Notes under the pieces: model-generated
The model's database searches: none
Told to the model about the DNA's origin: nothing
The model's input: only the letters and a program-made list of their open reading frames with translations
Translations under genes and position numbers: made by a program
DNA from: Coprococcus sp.
GTDB taxonomy: Bacteria > Bacillota > Clostridia > Lachnospirales > Lachnospiraceae
DNA: 64,000 nucleotides
NCBI GenBank assembly: GCA_022793995.1
Contig: JAAWDY010000052.1
Span: 1-64,000 of the forward strand
Direction: 5' to 3'
Shown here: one piece after another, positions 1-7,540 of the stretch
Layout: each line of letters begins with the position of its first letter
How positions within the stretch are numbered: the first letter of the stretch is position 1

Positions 1-157
1 AATAATCATCGGTATCAGAAGCGCTTAAACTGTATGACACCGATAGAATATAGAAACTATTTGTAAGATGCTGCATAAAAACTCTGCCAGTCCTCTTTGC
101 GACTGGCAGGTAAAAATTTTTATTTTTTTAACTGTCTACTTGACAGGGAGCGGTTCA
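1..157 (+). mobile_element. 3' end of an IS3-family insertion sequence (transposase C-terminus and right end)
   Basis: The first 66 bases read in frame 1 as the last 21 residues of a transposase, ending MTPIEYRNYL and a TAA stop at 64-66; this ending is typical of IS3-family (IS150-like) OrfB integrases. The following 90 bases are AT-rich and non-coding and end in CTTGACAGGGAGCGGTTCA (139-157), which looks like the terminal inverted repeat, with the usual CA end. The sequence then passes directly into htrA coding sequence. The left part of the element lies outside the window, so its state cannot be judged. Confidence 0.7.
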
Positions 158-612
158 CCTCCATTGACAATATCGGTTTTGCCATACCCATCAACCATGT
201 GAAAGACATTATAAAAAGCATTATCGAAAACGGCTATATAACAAAACCTTACATCGGCGTATCCGTGACGGACGTGAGCAGGGAAACCCAGAGCTATGGA
301 CTGCCCAAAGGCGCGGCTGTCAGAAGCATCGCGGAAGATGGTCCGGCTGGTGACGCAGGTCTGGAAGAGAGTGACATTATCACAGCTATAAACGGAGAGG
401 AGATAGACAGCAGCAAGGCTCTGGTGGATGCGGTCAGGAACGCCTCTGCTGGGGATGAACTTGTTTTCACAGTGTACCGGAAAGGTGAAAGCATAGAACT
501 GAAGGTCATCGTTGGAGAGGATGTGCAGCCGGCCAAGGCGGATGAAAAATCAGAAGAGGAAGACCAGGGAAACGGACAGATGACATTTCCTTGGGGCAAC
601 AGATTCAGATAG
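158..612 (+). pseudogene. htrA: HtrA/DegP-like serine protease, C-terminal part cut off by the IS element
   Basis: The reading frame gives the end of a trypsin-like domain (IGFAIPI, the strand after the catalytic serine region) followed by a PDZ domain (from about PYIGVSV to ELKVIVGE) and a charged tail ending WGNRFR. This matches the C-terminal third of membrane-anchored HtrA proteases, which degrade or refold misfolded envelope proteins. The protease domain with its His-Asp-Ser triad and the TM anchor is absent; the sequence upstream of 158 is insertion-sequence DNA. An open frame continues into the IS from an ATG at 97, but those residues are not HtrA-like and there is no good ribosome site. 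The gene is therefore interrupted. A PDZ-only product could in theory be made, but nothing shows it. Confidence 0.75.
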
Positions 613-836
613 GGGAGGACGAATGCAATAGCAGTTAAACAGAAGAATAATAAAGCATCATCAAAGGATTGGGAAGGAATCCTTTATGAATGAGTTTCTG
701 TTGAGAATGCAGAAATCAAGTTGACGATTTGGCTTGGTAACGATAATTATTTTGACACGGTTTGCAAAACTATATTAATGTGCTGATGAATTCAAAAACA
801 AGAGATTTGAGGTGCTTTATGTAGGGAGGTGAACAT

Positions 837-1094
837 ATGCATAAATTTAGTCCAGATCGAGATTGGATTAATAAGGAACCATTAACTATTATCAATTATG
901 GCCCTTTAAATTTTTGCCTTGAATATCGGTCAGTTAAGGTATATGAAAAGGATATTAAATTAACCGCTAAGGAATTTGATATATTAGCACTGCTTATTCT
1001 TAATCCGCACCGTGTGTTCACCTACGAAATGATTATGGAAATGGTGTGGGATATAAATTCGATCCTATATCGTGAAAGAAAAAATAAGCCATGA
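837..1094 (+). pseudogene. Truncated OmpR/PhoB-type winged-helix DNA-binding protein
   Basis: This 85-residue frame begins at ATG 837 behind a strong AGGGAGGTG ribosome site. Residues about 30-75 (LTAKEFDILALLILNP..VFTYEMIMEMVW) match the first half of the Trans_reg_C winged helix found at the C-terminus of OmpR-type response regulators. The receiver domain is missing, and the frame stops before the recognition helix and wing (the usual VDVHIRRLRKK stretch). Free-standing short winged-helix proteins are common in mobile DNA of gut Clostridia, and this one has lost its end. It lies between an IS end and a degenerate tRNA, in AT-rich DNA unlike the rest of the window. Probably non-functional. 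Confidence 0.5.
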
Positions 1095-1156
1095 GTAAAA
1101 AAGGGGATTTTATGATAAATACTGGGCAAATTAAATATATTTTCCTACTATAATGT

Positions 1157-1230
1157 TCCCTCAATAGGGGAATAGGTAAAGCATTCGGCTGTTAACCGAA
1201 GGGTCGTTGGTTCGAGCCCGACTCGGGGAG
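1157..1230 (+). tRNA. Degenerate tRNA-Asn (anticodon GTT), probably a pseudo-tRNA or attachment-site remnant
   Basis: The anticodon arm is intact: a five-pair TTCGG/CCGAA stem around CTGTTAA, giving anticodon GTT (Asn). The T arm (GTTGG, loop TTCGAGC, CCGAC) also pairs. The acceptor stem is weakened (TCCCTCA against TCGGGGA has one mismatch and one wobble), and the D stem does not pair (GGGG against AAGC). No CCA is encoded. A TATAAT at 1149-1154 is too close to the 5' end to serve as its promoter. An intact 3' half with a scrambled 5' half is what is left when an element integrates at a tRNA 3' end, or when a tRNA decays. Confidence 0.55.
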
Positions 1231-1238
1231 CTTAGAGT

Positions 1239-1269
1239 AAAAAAGACATTCATGGGATGTCTTTTTTAT
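1239..1269 (+). terminator. Rho-independent terminator after the tRNA-Asn remnant
   Basis: AAAAAAGACAT pairs perfectly with ATGTCTTTTTT across a short loop, giving a stem that ends in a T-run. It lies 8 bases after the tRNA-like sequence, as expected for a tRNA transcript terminator. Confidence 0.75.
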
Positions 1270-1749
1270 GTGTTAAGGAAAAAACCCGTAGGCATCAGTA
1301 AGTAGAGAAATAAGGTAAGCGTCAAATAAGAATGTGTAGTGAAATATTAGGCGCTTACAAAAGATCTGCGGATATAATACTTTTAACGCTGTTCAAACTT
1401 ATTGATAAAAACACGGGAACCACCTTCGGTTATCATTTGATTTGTGTTTATGATGGGAGGCTGTTCCGCGAAAAAGAAGAATTCAATGCCATAATTTTTG
1501 CAATCCAATTTATTTGTCAAAAATAAATACCCAAGGATAAAAAATATGGATGATATAGGAATGGATATAATGAATATAGGAAGGAGCATATCGACACCGC
1601 CTTTTGTTTGTTAAGCTAAATGTGAATAAAATTATCAGAACTTCTCTTTGAGTTCCCATTGTTTAAACATTTCTAAATTTAGTGTAGCACGGATATTTGT
1701 ATTCAGCAACTTTTACATGTCGTGCAACATAAAAAACTGTTACATAAAA
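1270..1749. other. AT-rich stretch without a convincing gene
   Basis: No recognisable gene is seen. Two short overlapping frames exist. On the minus strand, 1589-1383 would encode 68 residues starting with a hydrophobic segment (about residues 2-26) and then a polar tail, behind a weak AGGCGGTG site; it could be a small membrane protein or a fragment. On the plus strand, 1332-1526 would encode 64 residues without recognisable features. Neither is supported beyond being open. The stretch separates the degenerate tRNA from the ABC-export operon. Confidence 0.4.
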
Positions 1750-2565
1750 TTAGTAAAATACCAGTTCCCCAGTTTCCCTGTTATGTTTTTCTGCTTTATT
1801 TATTAACACAATCGTTATCATAATCATTATAAATAAGCAGATACATAATTCTACCAAATCTATGATCCAGTTTTTCTCTCCACCATAAATATGAAACGAG
1901 AACCGGATAATGTTCACACAATAGGTTAATGGAAACAGCATAGAAAGAACTTTTGCCCATTGGGGGAAGCTGCTGATCGGTATGCGTATCCCTGAGAATA
2001 AGGTCATGGGCGTATTAAAGATATCCATAATCATGGAAGAATCCCGGGAAAACAGAAAAATTGTATTCAGCATTCCACCCCAGATTGTCGATTAGACAAT
2101 GAGTAAAACAAATATCAGCGGCAGGATCAGTATATTTCGGATATCTAACGCGCCAGTATAGAACAAAATAAAGACACAAAAGCAGGTGAACATCCATACC
2201 TCCTGGAGCAGCGCGCCTAACGCTTTCCCGTAATAGATCGCCAGCCGGTTTGCGGGAGTGAGAAACACGACTTCCAGAGTTCCTCCTCTTCGCTCTTGAT
2301 TCGCCATTGTCCAGGCGTTTTGAACCATCGACCAAAAACATGTGTATGCCATGGAGCCGGTTCCTAAAAACGCCAATAATTCTTTGGCGTCAGAGATTCC
2401 CATGTAGCCGTTTACCGCGAAAGGCTTGTATGTAAAGTAAATTTCTAAAAACCCCAATATAGGCCAGATAAGCAATGAAAAATATACATAAGGAGAATGG
2501 TAGTCATGCCGTTGCTGTTTCACGATTTCTGCATAGATCACGGTACTAATTTTTTTAAGTTTCAA
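1750..2565 (-). pseudogene. ABC-2 type permease with an in-frame stop codon
   Basis: From TTG at 2565 the frame encodes 157 residues of an ABC-2 type export permease and then hits TAA at 2094-2092. Reading on in the same frame, after six more codons, gives another 108 residues that continue the protein naturally (a Pro-Gln-Trp motif as in ABC-2 permeases, then two hydrophobic segments) to 1750. The whole would be about 270 residues, the same size as the paired permease at 4406-3597. No frameshift is involved, so a single base change explains the break. The start overlaps the ATPase end by 11 bases. It is the third gene of the export system; the mutation would leave only one intact permease unless the two halves assemble. 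Confidence 0.8.
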
Positions 2566-3583
2566 TGCTCTTCCCCCTTGATTGATGAATAATTTTCATC
2601 AGTATTTCTTCTAAATTCGGTTCTTGAATATCCATATTTAAAATTTCGATTCGATTTTCGATTAATACTCCTAAAACAGAGGACCACTGATCTGGATTGC
2701 CGGGAATGGTAATTTCTCCATTTTCATAGATCATTTCAATGCCTGTGTTTAATTTGCTCATGATATTTTGCAGGGACTCGGTCTGGTTTTCCTTTATTTT
2801 TATCATTAAGAGAGGTTCATTTTGAAATATTTCTTTCAATTCTTCTTTTGTTCCTTGGGCAATGATTTTGCCTTTATCTAAAACATAGATATAGTCGCAG
2901 AGCTCTTCGGCCTCCCGGATATAATGTGTAGTTAATAAAATTCCTTTCTTTTTTTCCTTTGCCAAATGAAAGATTAGTTTTCTGATTTCTTGGGCGATCA
3001 CAATATCCAGGCCTAACGTGGGTTCATCTAAAAAAATATACTCGGGATCATTGATTAATCCTCTTGCAATCTGGAGTCTTTGCTTCATCCCTTTAGAATA
3101 TCGTTCAACAGGAATATCTGATACGTCCTCCAGGCCAACGATTTTCAGCAATTCTTCAGTGCGTTGTTTTAGCACATTTTTACCCAGGCCGTAAAGGCTT
3201 CCAAAATACGCCAGATTTTCCCTTGCGGTCAACCGCCAATATAAATTGCGTTCCCCGCCGGAAATAATATTGACCCGTTCCTTCACCCATAAATGGTTTT
3301 TGACCGCATCCTTTCCGTTCAAAGTCAGTTGGCCGGACGTTGGTTCGACCATAGAAGACAGCATACGGATCGTAGTCGTTTTCCCGGCGCCGTTGATCCC
3401 TAATACTCCGATAATGTTCCCCTGTGGAATGTGGAGGGAAATTCCATCCACGGCGGTGATTGATTTTTTTGCCTTTTTCTTAAAAGGCCCGCGGCTTTCC
3501 TTTAACGTATAATTTTTCACCAGGTTTTGTGCTACGATTTCATTATTAAAAGATTGTTCATGAGATAGATCGGTTGTATACAT
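2555..3583 (-). CDS. ABC-2 exporter ATP-binding protein
   Basis: This 342-residue ATPase drives an ABC-2 type exporter with the permeases on either side. Walker A is GINGAGKTT (about residues 62-70), the signature region reads YSKGMKQRL, and Walker B is FLDEPT with a following switch His in LLTTHYI. The C-terminal 80 residues form the extra domain seen in the drug/polysaccharide export group (daunorubicin-type ATPases). I place the start at ATG 3583 because AAAGGAG lies 8 bases upstream; an in-frame ATG 11 codons earlier has no site. The gene follows the first permease by 13 bases and overlaps the second. The substrate cannot be told from sequence. Confidence 0.85.
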   Translation of the reverse strand: MYTTDLSHEQSFNNEIVAQNLVKNYTLKESRGPFKKKAKKSITAVDGISLHIPQGNIIGVLGINGAGKTTTIRMLSSMVEPTSGQLTLNGKDAVKNHLWVKERVNIISGGERNLYWRLTARENLAYFGSLYGLGKNVLKQRTEELLKIVGLEDVSDIPVERYSKGMKQRLQIARGLINDPEYIFLDEPTLGLDIVIAQEIRKLIFHLAKEKKKGILLTTHYIREAEELCDYIYVLDKGKIIAQGTKEELKEIFQNEPLLMIKIKENQTESLQNIMSKLNTGIEMIYENGEITIPGNPDQWSSVLGVLIENRIEILNMDIQEPNLEEILMKIIHQSRGKSIET

Positions 3584-3596
3584 AAATTCTTCTCCT

Positions 3597-4406
3597 TTAT
3601 CCAAATATTTTTTCAACTAAATTCCGCTCCAAACGCATGTGCCAGATGATTCCGATGATAAGATAAATGATGGATAAAAGAAATACCTGTAATATCATTG
3701 CACGGTTTTCAAACAGGCTTTGGCGGGCGATCACAATATTACGAAAAAGGGATACCGCAGGGGTAAGTGGAAAAATTTGTGAAAAATTTTGTACCCATTG
3801 AGGAAGATATTCGATTGGGAATGTAATGCCGCATACAAGGCTCATGGCCGCAAATAAAGTATTTTGTGTCAAATACGTGCTTCGTGTATAGAGCATCACA
3901 GAAGAGAGGGTAATGCTCATGCAGAAAAAACTGAAAATTGCCAATAAGATCACGAGAAGGGCTTGAAAAGATAGAATATATCTTAAATTGGCGCCTAATA
4001 GCGCCCCTGTTATTAAAACGGTTCCGAATTCCAATAATGCCCGCAAGGTCTGTTCCATCAGGCATCCTAAAAAATATTGGCTTCGCGGAGCCGGAGAGAA
4101 TAAAAGCATCTCCAGCGTGCCCTCTCTTAATTCCGTAATGAAAGCCCGTCCTATATTCATTAATGTTGAAACCGCCAAAACATTCAGCGCGGAGCCTAAT
4201 ACGATATAGGTCATGTAATCAGCGCCATTTGTGTACTGGGTAAATTGCTTATTCAAATTTCCATGCATAAAGTAATGATAAATAAAATAGGGAAAGATAA
4301 TCTGGTAGATTCCGTTCAGGATTCTTGAGATCATAAAAGACCAGGGGACAGCCCGTAATATCCCGATTCTATTTTTTTTGTATGTTGTATAGATCACGTT
4401 GTACAT
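3597..4406 (-). CDS. ABC-2 type export permease
   Basis: A 269-residue integral membrane protein with about six hydrophobic segments and the ABC-2 permease pattern: a first TM near residue 25, a cytoplasmic stretch with ELREGTLEMLLFSP (the conserved coupling region RxGTLE..L..P), and a final TM before a basic tail. It pairs with the ATPase at 3583-2555. Its ATG at 4406 is preceded by AAGGAGAA at the end of three tandem copies of a hairpin repeat that fill the whole space from the upstream regulator. It is probably co-transcribed with that ArsR-type regulator. Substrate unknown; peptides, drugs and surface lipids are all possible. Confidence 0.8.
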   Translation of the reverse strand: MYNVIYTTYKKNRIGILRAVPWSFMISRILNGIYQIIFPYFIYHYFMHGNLNKQFTQYTNGADYMTYIVLGSALNVLAVSTLMNIGRAFITELREGTLEMLLFSPAPRSQYFLGCLMEQTLRALLEFGTVLITGALLGANLRYILSFQALLVILLAIFSFFCMSITLSSVMLYTRSTYLTQNTLFAAMSLVCGITFPIEYLPQWVQNFSQIFPLTPAVSLFRNIVIARQSLFENRAMILQVFLLSIIYLIIGIIWHMRLERNLVEKIFG

Positions 4407-4420
4407 GTCGGTTCTCCTTA

Positions 4421-4597
4421 CCTTATAAATCTCATCGCCGAATAGGCGATTGGGTTTAGGAACCCCGCCCCCGGGGTTACCTTATGAATTCCATCGCCGA
4501 TTAGGCGATTTCAGTTCAAGTACCCCGCCCCCGGGGTTACCTTATGACTCTCATCGCCGATTAGGCGATTCGGTTCAGGTATCCCGCCTCGGGGTTA
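4421..4597 (-). repeat. Three tandem copies of a two-hairpin repeat (about 60 bp each) before the ABC permease
   Basis: Units lie at 4421-4479, 4480-4539 and 4540-4597. Read on the minus strand, each has GGTAACCCCG, a GC hairpin (ACCCCG/CGGGGT in two copies, imperfect in the third), a spacer like CTTGAACTT, a second hairpin (ATCGCC, five-base loop, GGCGAT) and then GAATTCATAA. The last copy runs into GGTAAGGAG, the ribosome site of the permease. The TAA stop of the upstream regulator is the TAA in the first unit. The same element recurs at 14028, 17041, 22615, 47235 and 63454. Confidence 0.9.
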
Positions 4598-5548
4598 CCT
4601 TAGCAGTGTTTCGCATAAAATGTAGGGAATGAAATCTACCTTTTCTAACTTAAAATGATACCTAATATATAATCCGTTTCTTGTTTTATCCACAAATCCC
4701 ACAGAGTACAATAAGTTTAAATGTTTTGAAACACAGGCTTCACTGACGCCTAATTGACTTGAAATATCCTTTGTCGTATCAATTCCGCTGATGAGCAGCC
4801 GTATTATTTTAAGGCGGGTAGAATCGCCCAGCGCTTTAAAAATGGCTACGGTATCTTCAGAAATGATCTCTTCCCGTCTTTCTACGCTAATCCCCATTAC
4901 GATTTCGAGTTCATTTCCATAACGGTAGAACCACAGATGGGGGTCAAGAAACGTACTTACGGAAAGAAATATTTTTTGGATTTCTTTTTTTGAAATCCGA
5001 TATTCATGATTTTTTCTGTAAATCAGCTCTTCTTTTTCAACGATTAACCTTGGATGGACTTTTTTGCACCATCGCCATATTCCGTTTGTTTGGATTGCTT
5101 TTAGCTCATTGTCTATCATCTTTTTTAAATAGAAGTTAAGAAGCCTCTCTTCACCCCGATAACTTTGATAGTAATAGGTTTCTATTGTATTGATTATGAC
5201 GTCCCGTTCTTCGATACACATCTGTTTTCCGGTGTAATGGATCATCGTATTCCATTGATAGATATTCTTTTTCCGTAAGACCTCCAGAAGCTCTAGGATT
5301 TCCAGTGACCGAAATTCATGCCAGAAAGGAGAATCTATGAGAAACAGCCAGGAGTTCGTCAGTTCTTTTAACTTTTTGATCTGTCTGATATTGACGGGGA
5401 TTTGGTTATCTTTTTCTAAACACCACTTTCTTCTGCAAATATGGTGTCCTGGATCAGATAAGACATGCATAGAAAAAAACAGTTCCCATCCTGGAGAATC
5501 GGAAGGAAAAATTTTCATTCCTTCTTCTTCATAAAAATCTGACGTCAT
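4595..5548 (-). CDS. ArsR-type transcriptional regulator with a long N-terminal domain
   Basis: 317 residues. The C-terminal 85 or so (from AIFKALGDSTRLKIIRLL) form an ArsR/SmtB-type winged helix with a clear recognition helix (LGVSEACVSKHLNLL). The first 230 residues are a mostly hydrophilic domain rich in aromatic residues, of the kind seen in long clostridial ArsR regulators (DUF5937-like); its ligand is unknown. No metal-binding Cys pair is seen in the helices. The start ATG 5548 has AAGGAG seven bases upstream. The gene has a consensus promoter and is followed, through the hairpin repeats, by the ABC-2 export genes, so it probably regulates their expression and its own. Its stop codon is provided by the first repeat unit. 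Confidence 0.75.
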   Translation of the reverse strand: MTSDFYEEEGMKIFPSDSPGWELFFSMHVLSDPGHHICRRKWCLEKDNQIPVNIRQIKKLKELTNSWLFLIDSPFWHEFRSLEILELLEVLRKKNIYQWNTMIHYTGKQMCIEERDVIINTIETYYYQSYRGEERLLNFYLKKMIDNELKAIQTNGIWRWCKKVHPRLIVEKEELIYRKNHEYRISKKEIQKIFLSVSTFLDPHLWFYRYGNELEIVMGISVERREEIISEDTVAIFKALGDSTRLKIIRLLISGIDTTKDISSQLGVSEACVSKHLNLLYSVGFVDKTRNGLYIRYHFKLEKVDFIPYILCETLLR

Positions 5549-5616
5549 ATCTTTCTCCTTCTTTGAAACGATTTACTTTTCGGTTAATTTCTGCGATTCC
5601 CTGTTTAAGTGAAGAT

Positions 5617-5645
5617 ATTATAAGGATCCTTTTTTTGATTGTCAA
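5617..5645 (-). promoter_or_regulatory. Consensus sigma-A promoter for the ArsR/ABC operon
   Basis: On the minus strand TTGACA (5645-5640) and TATAAT (5622-5617) are separated by exactly 17 bases, a perfect consensus match, about 70 bases before the regulator's start codon. A promoter this strong would usually need repression, which fits an autorepressing ArsR protein. Confidence 0.8.
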
Positions 5646-5649
5646 TATA

Positions 5650-5920
5650 ATTTTGTATCATTTATGCTAAGAATTTTCTTGTGGAATTTTCTTGTAAAGG
5701 GGAATTACAGACAGCGACGCCCTGCCTGTATTTCCTGTGAATAATCGGCTGATCCTTTGGCGTGGGGATATGACGAGCCGGCAGGAAGGGCAAAGATTAA
5801 GGCTAGAGAGTATAGATTTTTGCAGCATTTCTACGGGAAATTTCATTTCCCGTAGAAAAAGCGAATGAAATTGCCGTGCAGACGGCTTAATGCATATATC
5901 GGGGAGAGGAGGTGACGAAA
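5650..5920. other. Non-coding stretch with a perfect 14-bp inverted repeat
   Basis: No gene is recognised between the ArsR promoter and the Nudix gene end. At 5828-5858 TTTCTACGGGAAAT is followed after three bases by its exact reverse complement, so either strand could form a strong hairpin. Neither side has a clear T-run after the stem, so it is not a standard terminator; it could still protect the 3' end of the Nudix transcript, which runs toward it. A minus-strand open frame here (5927-5667) has no family features and is probably chance. Confidence 0.45.
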
Positions 5921-6622
5921 TCAGCAAAGTCTTCTTCCCAGAACCACGAGGGCATTAACAAGGATTGCCGCATGGTCTGCGGCAAGCATCCCCATCTCAA
6001 CAACTTTATAATCGGCTTCTTTTATGATACCGGTAGATTCTGTGTGCTCCACCAGGGCGGTGGTGTCGAGTCCCCGTTCTACATTTTGTATGCGCAGGGA
6101 ATAAAGGTTTCGGATTTTTCCATTTTGCGCTTCTGTTTCAACAAGTTCCAGATGAAGGTGGCACCAGATGGCGTCCGCGGCATCGTCTCCCGCATGGACT
6201 TTGACGTCTTTTTCGTTGACAAGCGCCATGTATGCGGTAGTGATTACCCGCGCCCGCGGATCCCTGTCGTAATTGCCAAAAGTGCCAATCTGTTCCATGA
6301 TAAGCCCTTCCACGCCGGTTTCCTCCATAAGCTCTCGTCTTGCTGTTTCTGAAAGATTCTCACGCATATCAGCAAAACCGCCGGGAAGAGCCCAGAACCC
6401 GATACAAGGGTGATTGCTTCTTTTTATCAGAAGAACTTTAAGGTCATCCAGGGTTTCAAAGGCGCCGGAATGGGCAAAGATCACCGCGTCTGTAGTACAG
6501 CTCGGCGTCTCGTACCTGTGCGGGTCGTAAGCATCTAAAAATTCCGGCAACGACTGTCCGTCGGCATTCGGTTCCCCAGTTCCATAAAATTTTGTGATAT
6601 TTTCTAAAAATGACGGCATCAT
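5921..6622 (-). CDS. Nudix hydrolase domain protein
   Basis: 233 residues. A complete Nudix box lies at about residues 81-103 (GGFADMRE ... RRELMEETGV), which has the GX5EX7REUXEEXGU pattern needed for metal-dependent cleavage of nucleoside diphosphates linked to another moiety. The N-terminal 40 and C-terminal 100 residues are extensions seen in ADP-ribose/NAD-related Nudix proteins. The C-terminus does not look like the winged helix of the NrtR repressors. I chose ATG 6622 (a second ATG follows at once, 6619, with better spacing) because AAGGAGG lies just upstream; the longer frame to 6685 has no site. It is divergent from the XRE gene. Substrate unknown. Confidence 0.8.
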   Translation of the reverse strand: MMPSFLENITKFYGTGEPNADGQSLPEFLDAYDPHRYETPSCTTDAVIFAHSGAFETLDDLKVLLIKRSNHPCIGFWALPGGFADMRENLSETARRELMEETGVEGLIMEQIGTFGNYDRDPRARVITTAYMALVNEKDVKVHAGDDAADAIWCHLHLELVETEAQNGKIRNLYSLRIQNVERGLDTTALVEHTESTGIIKEADYKVVEMGMLAADHAAILVNALVVLGRRLC

Positions 6623-6822
6623 TTTCCTCCTTATTAAGAATCGTAGTTTGACTATGACGATTGATCGGTCGGTCTTCCATGCCAAAGAGCACTCTGGCCT
6701 TGTTTAACATCATAAGTATATATCACGATATTTATTGTGTAAAGCGAAAGCGGGCTGTTCGTATTTTTTCTTTTTATCATCAGAGGAGGAGTGTTTTTAC
6801 TAACATGAAATGGAAAGTACAC

Positions 6823-6874
6823 TTGACATTTTCCCTATCTATGATACAATGTCCATATGGAAAGTAAGCTTTCC
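6823..6874 (+). promoter_or_regulatory. Promoter and probable operator of the XRE/membrane protein pair
   Basis: TTGACA (6823-6828) and TACAAT (6845-6850) are 16 bases apart. Just downstream, GGAAAG-TAAG-CTTTCC (6859-6874) is a perfect inverted repeat over the likely transcript start, and a further TGGAAAGTA half site occurs at 6811-6819, before the -35 box. The position suits repression by the XRE protein encoded next. Confidence 0.7.
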
Positions 6875-6891
6875 GTAGAAGGGAGGCACAT

Positions 6892-7089
6892 ATGAAGAAT
6901 CGTCTTGAAGAGCTGCGGAAGCAACAAGGGATTAAGCAGGAAGAATTAGCCAGTATATTAGAAGTATCACGGCAGACAATCGGTTCTGTAGAAAATGGGC
7001 GGTACAATCCATCGATTCAGTTGGCATTCAAGATTGCCCGGTATTTTGGTATGAGCATTGAGGAAGTTTTCATTTATGAGGAGGATTAA
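6892..7089 (+). CDS. Small XRE-family transcriptional regulator
   Basis: 65 residues making almost only a Cro/C1-type helix-turn-helix (RLEELRKQQGIKQEELA ... SRQTIGSVENG), the YozG/YgzD-like small repressor type. The ribosome site AGGGAGG lies 7 bases before ATG 6892. It is followed 4 bases later by a membrane protein gene, a pairing common in Bacillota where the small regulator controls itself and its membrane partner. The inverted repeat at 6859-6874 overlaps the expected start of transcription and is the likely operator. The signal it responds to is unknown. Confidence 0.85.
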   Translation: MKNRLEELRKQQGIKQEELASILEVSRQTIGSVENGRYNPSIQLAFKIARYFGMSIEEVFIYEED

Positions 7090-7093
7090 GAAT

Positions 7094-7510
7094 ATGAAAA
7101 AGGGATTATCAATTTTTATGACTGTTGCAGGCGTGATCGTTTTGATGGGAGGACTGTTGACATACGGTTTAGGGATACATGAGATCGTACCAGTGCCGCG
7201 CCCTGATCTGATCGTAGTGGGAACCTCGCTCATTGGAATTTTGCTCGTTCTGTCCGGAGCTTGCGACTTGTTTATCAAAAAATCCAAGGAAATGGAGATC
7301 GAGGAACAGGATGAAAGAAACATTGCACTTAGTAATGCGGCTATGGCAAGTGGTTTCAAGGTGATGAGCTTTGCAATTGCGATTTCGATTTTTGCGTTGA
7401 TATTTACAGGCTATATGACAGTCGTGCCTTGCTTCACGATCATAGGCGCGTATACCGCTGGACAGATTGTGTTTGTCATGCGTCTTTGGTACTTAAACAA
7501 AACGATGTAA
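7094..7510 (+). CDS. Small four-TM membrane protein paired with the XRE regulator
   Basis: 138 residues from ATG 7094, with four hydrophobic segments in two hairpins (about residues 5-27, 35-55, 83-105 and 108-128) and a charged cytoplasmic loop between them with EMEIEEQDERN. That loop motif is typical of the DUF2178/DUF6773-type proteins encoded beside small XRE regulators. I prefer ATG 7094, after a GAGGAGG, over an in-frame ATG at 7058 that lies inside the regulator gene. Function of the family is not established. Confidence 0.65.
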   Translation: MKKGLSIFMTVAGVIVLMGGLLTYGLGIHEIVPVPRPDLIVVGTSLIGILLVLSGACDLFIKKSKEMEIEEQDERNIALSNAAMASGFKVMSFAIAISIFALIFTGYMTVVPCFTIIGAYTAGQIVFVMRLWYLNKTM

Positions 7511-7540
7511 AGGGATTATCATTTGTGAAAAGGAGATAAA

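Noticed and set aside
1149-1154. TATAAT as the promoter of the tRNA-Asn
   Set aside because: Only two bases separate it from the tRNA 5' end; a transcript could not include the tRNA start with any leader.
4421-4597. Three direct repeats of about 60 bp as a CRISPR array
   Set aside because: Whole units repeat with no variable spacers between them, the same unit recurs singly elsewhere, and no cas gene is in the window.
5667-5927. 86-codon minus-strand frame after the Nudix gene
   Set aside because: It overlaps the perfect inverted repeat, lacks a ribosome site and has no recognisable domain.
5921-6622. NrtR-type NAD repressor
   Set aside because: The Nudix domain is followed by a region without a winged helix, and the Nudix box is intact, which NrtR repressors usually do not keep.
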